Of a stretch of DNA of 5,787 nucleotides, positions 5,612 through 5,787 are shown piece by piece. Source of the DNA: Candidatus Aminicenantota bacterium. Its GTDB lineage: Bacteria > Acidobacteriota > Aminicenantia > Aminicenantales > Aminicenantaceae. The DNA lies in assembly GCA_030627155.1 (NCBI GenBank), contig DAOUSP010000087.1, forward strand, positions 1 through 5,787, written 5' to 3'. Within the stretch, counting starts at the first letter, position 1, and each line of letters starts with the position of its first letter. The position numbers and the translations under genes were made by a program. The notes under the pieces are model-generated. The model was not told the origin of the DNA and did not search any database. It saw nothing but the letters and a program-made list of their open reading frames with translations.

Positions 5612-5787
5612 ATGATTATTGCTGAACTTGCAATCTTTCCAACAAGCGAGGGTGTTTCTGTTAGCAAATATGTCAAAGAAGTTTTGAAGTCCATCGAAGA
5701 TTCCGGACTAAAGCACAAAACAGGAGCCATGGCAACAACAATTGAGGCGCCTGATATGGAAACTCTATTTAAAACCATAGAAAAAGC
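5612..5787 (+). CDS. MTH1187/DUF77-family thiamine-binding protein, N-terminal part
   Basis: Partial gene: 58 codons are visible before the window ends. The translation starts MIIAELAIFPTSEGVSVSKY and continues with SIEDSGLKH, GAMATTIEAP and DMETLFKTIEKA. These are the characteristic first strand, helix and second strand of the small MTH1187 (YqgV-like, DUF77) proteins, ferredoxin-like folds of about 100 residues. Family members bind thiamine or its pyrimidine moiety in the cytoplasm, by structural work on relatives; this protein's ligand is inferred. ATG 5612 has an AGGGG site at 5601-5605, six bases ahead. It lies 22 bases after the Rrf2 stop in the same direction, suggesting an operon under Rrf2 control. 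More than half of the expected protein is present. Confidence 0.85.
   Translation, partial: MIIAELAIFPTSEGVSVSKYVKEVLKSIEDSGLKHKTGAMATTIEAPDMETLFKTIEK

Noticed and set aside
1..5787. CRISPR array, tRNA or rRNA genes, attachment sites, intact insertion sequence
   Set aside because: No regularly spaced direct repeats, tRNA-like cloverleaf or rRNA segment, and no complete transposase with terminal inverted repeats were found by reading both strands.

Overview
The window reads as chromosomal DNA of an anaerobic, amino-acid- or peptide-using bacterium with moderate to low GC. The gene content (a ferredoxin-linked arylpyruvate oxidoreductase, an ADP-forming acyl-CoA synthetase, an Fe-S-type Rrf2 regulator and an exported N-acyl-D-amino-acid deacylase) would suit a Desulfobacterota-like organism. 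That placement is an inference from gene families, not a sequence match.

Left part, minus strand (2538 to 1): a tight operon runs iorA, then iorB one base later, then the N-terminus of an ATP-grasp ADP-forming acyl-CoA synthetase gene that leaves the window. Together they would turn an aryl or other bulky 2-oxoacid into acyl-CoA plus reduced ferredoxin, and then acyl-CoA into free acid plus ATP. IorA lacks the C-terminal two-cluster ferredoxin domain usual for the family, but keeps four cysteines that could hold a single proximal [4Fe-4S] cluster.

Centre (2539-3100): a 562-base divergent intergenic region. It holds a candidate promoter for iorA and a short reading frame resembling the C-terminal end of an integrase-type transposase, probably an IS relic. 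A near-consensus sigma70 promoter overlaps the relic's stop codon. The putative 175-base 5' leader after it can fold into a closed multi-hairpin structure just upstream of the next ribosome binding site.

Right-centre, plus strand (3101-4930): a full-length, apparently secreted amidohydrolase of the N-acyl-D-amino-acid deacylase (D-aminoacylase) family with the expected metal ligands. It may feed amino acids into the pathway encoded to its left, though the substrate cannot be read from the sequence.

Right end (5134-5787): an AT-rich promoter region with small inverted repeats precedes an Rrf2-family regulator with a cysteine cluster. It is followed 22 bases later by the start of an MTH1187/DUF77-type thiamine-binding protein, cut by the window edge. 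No tRNA, rRNA, CRISPR array or intact mobile element was seen.
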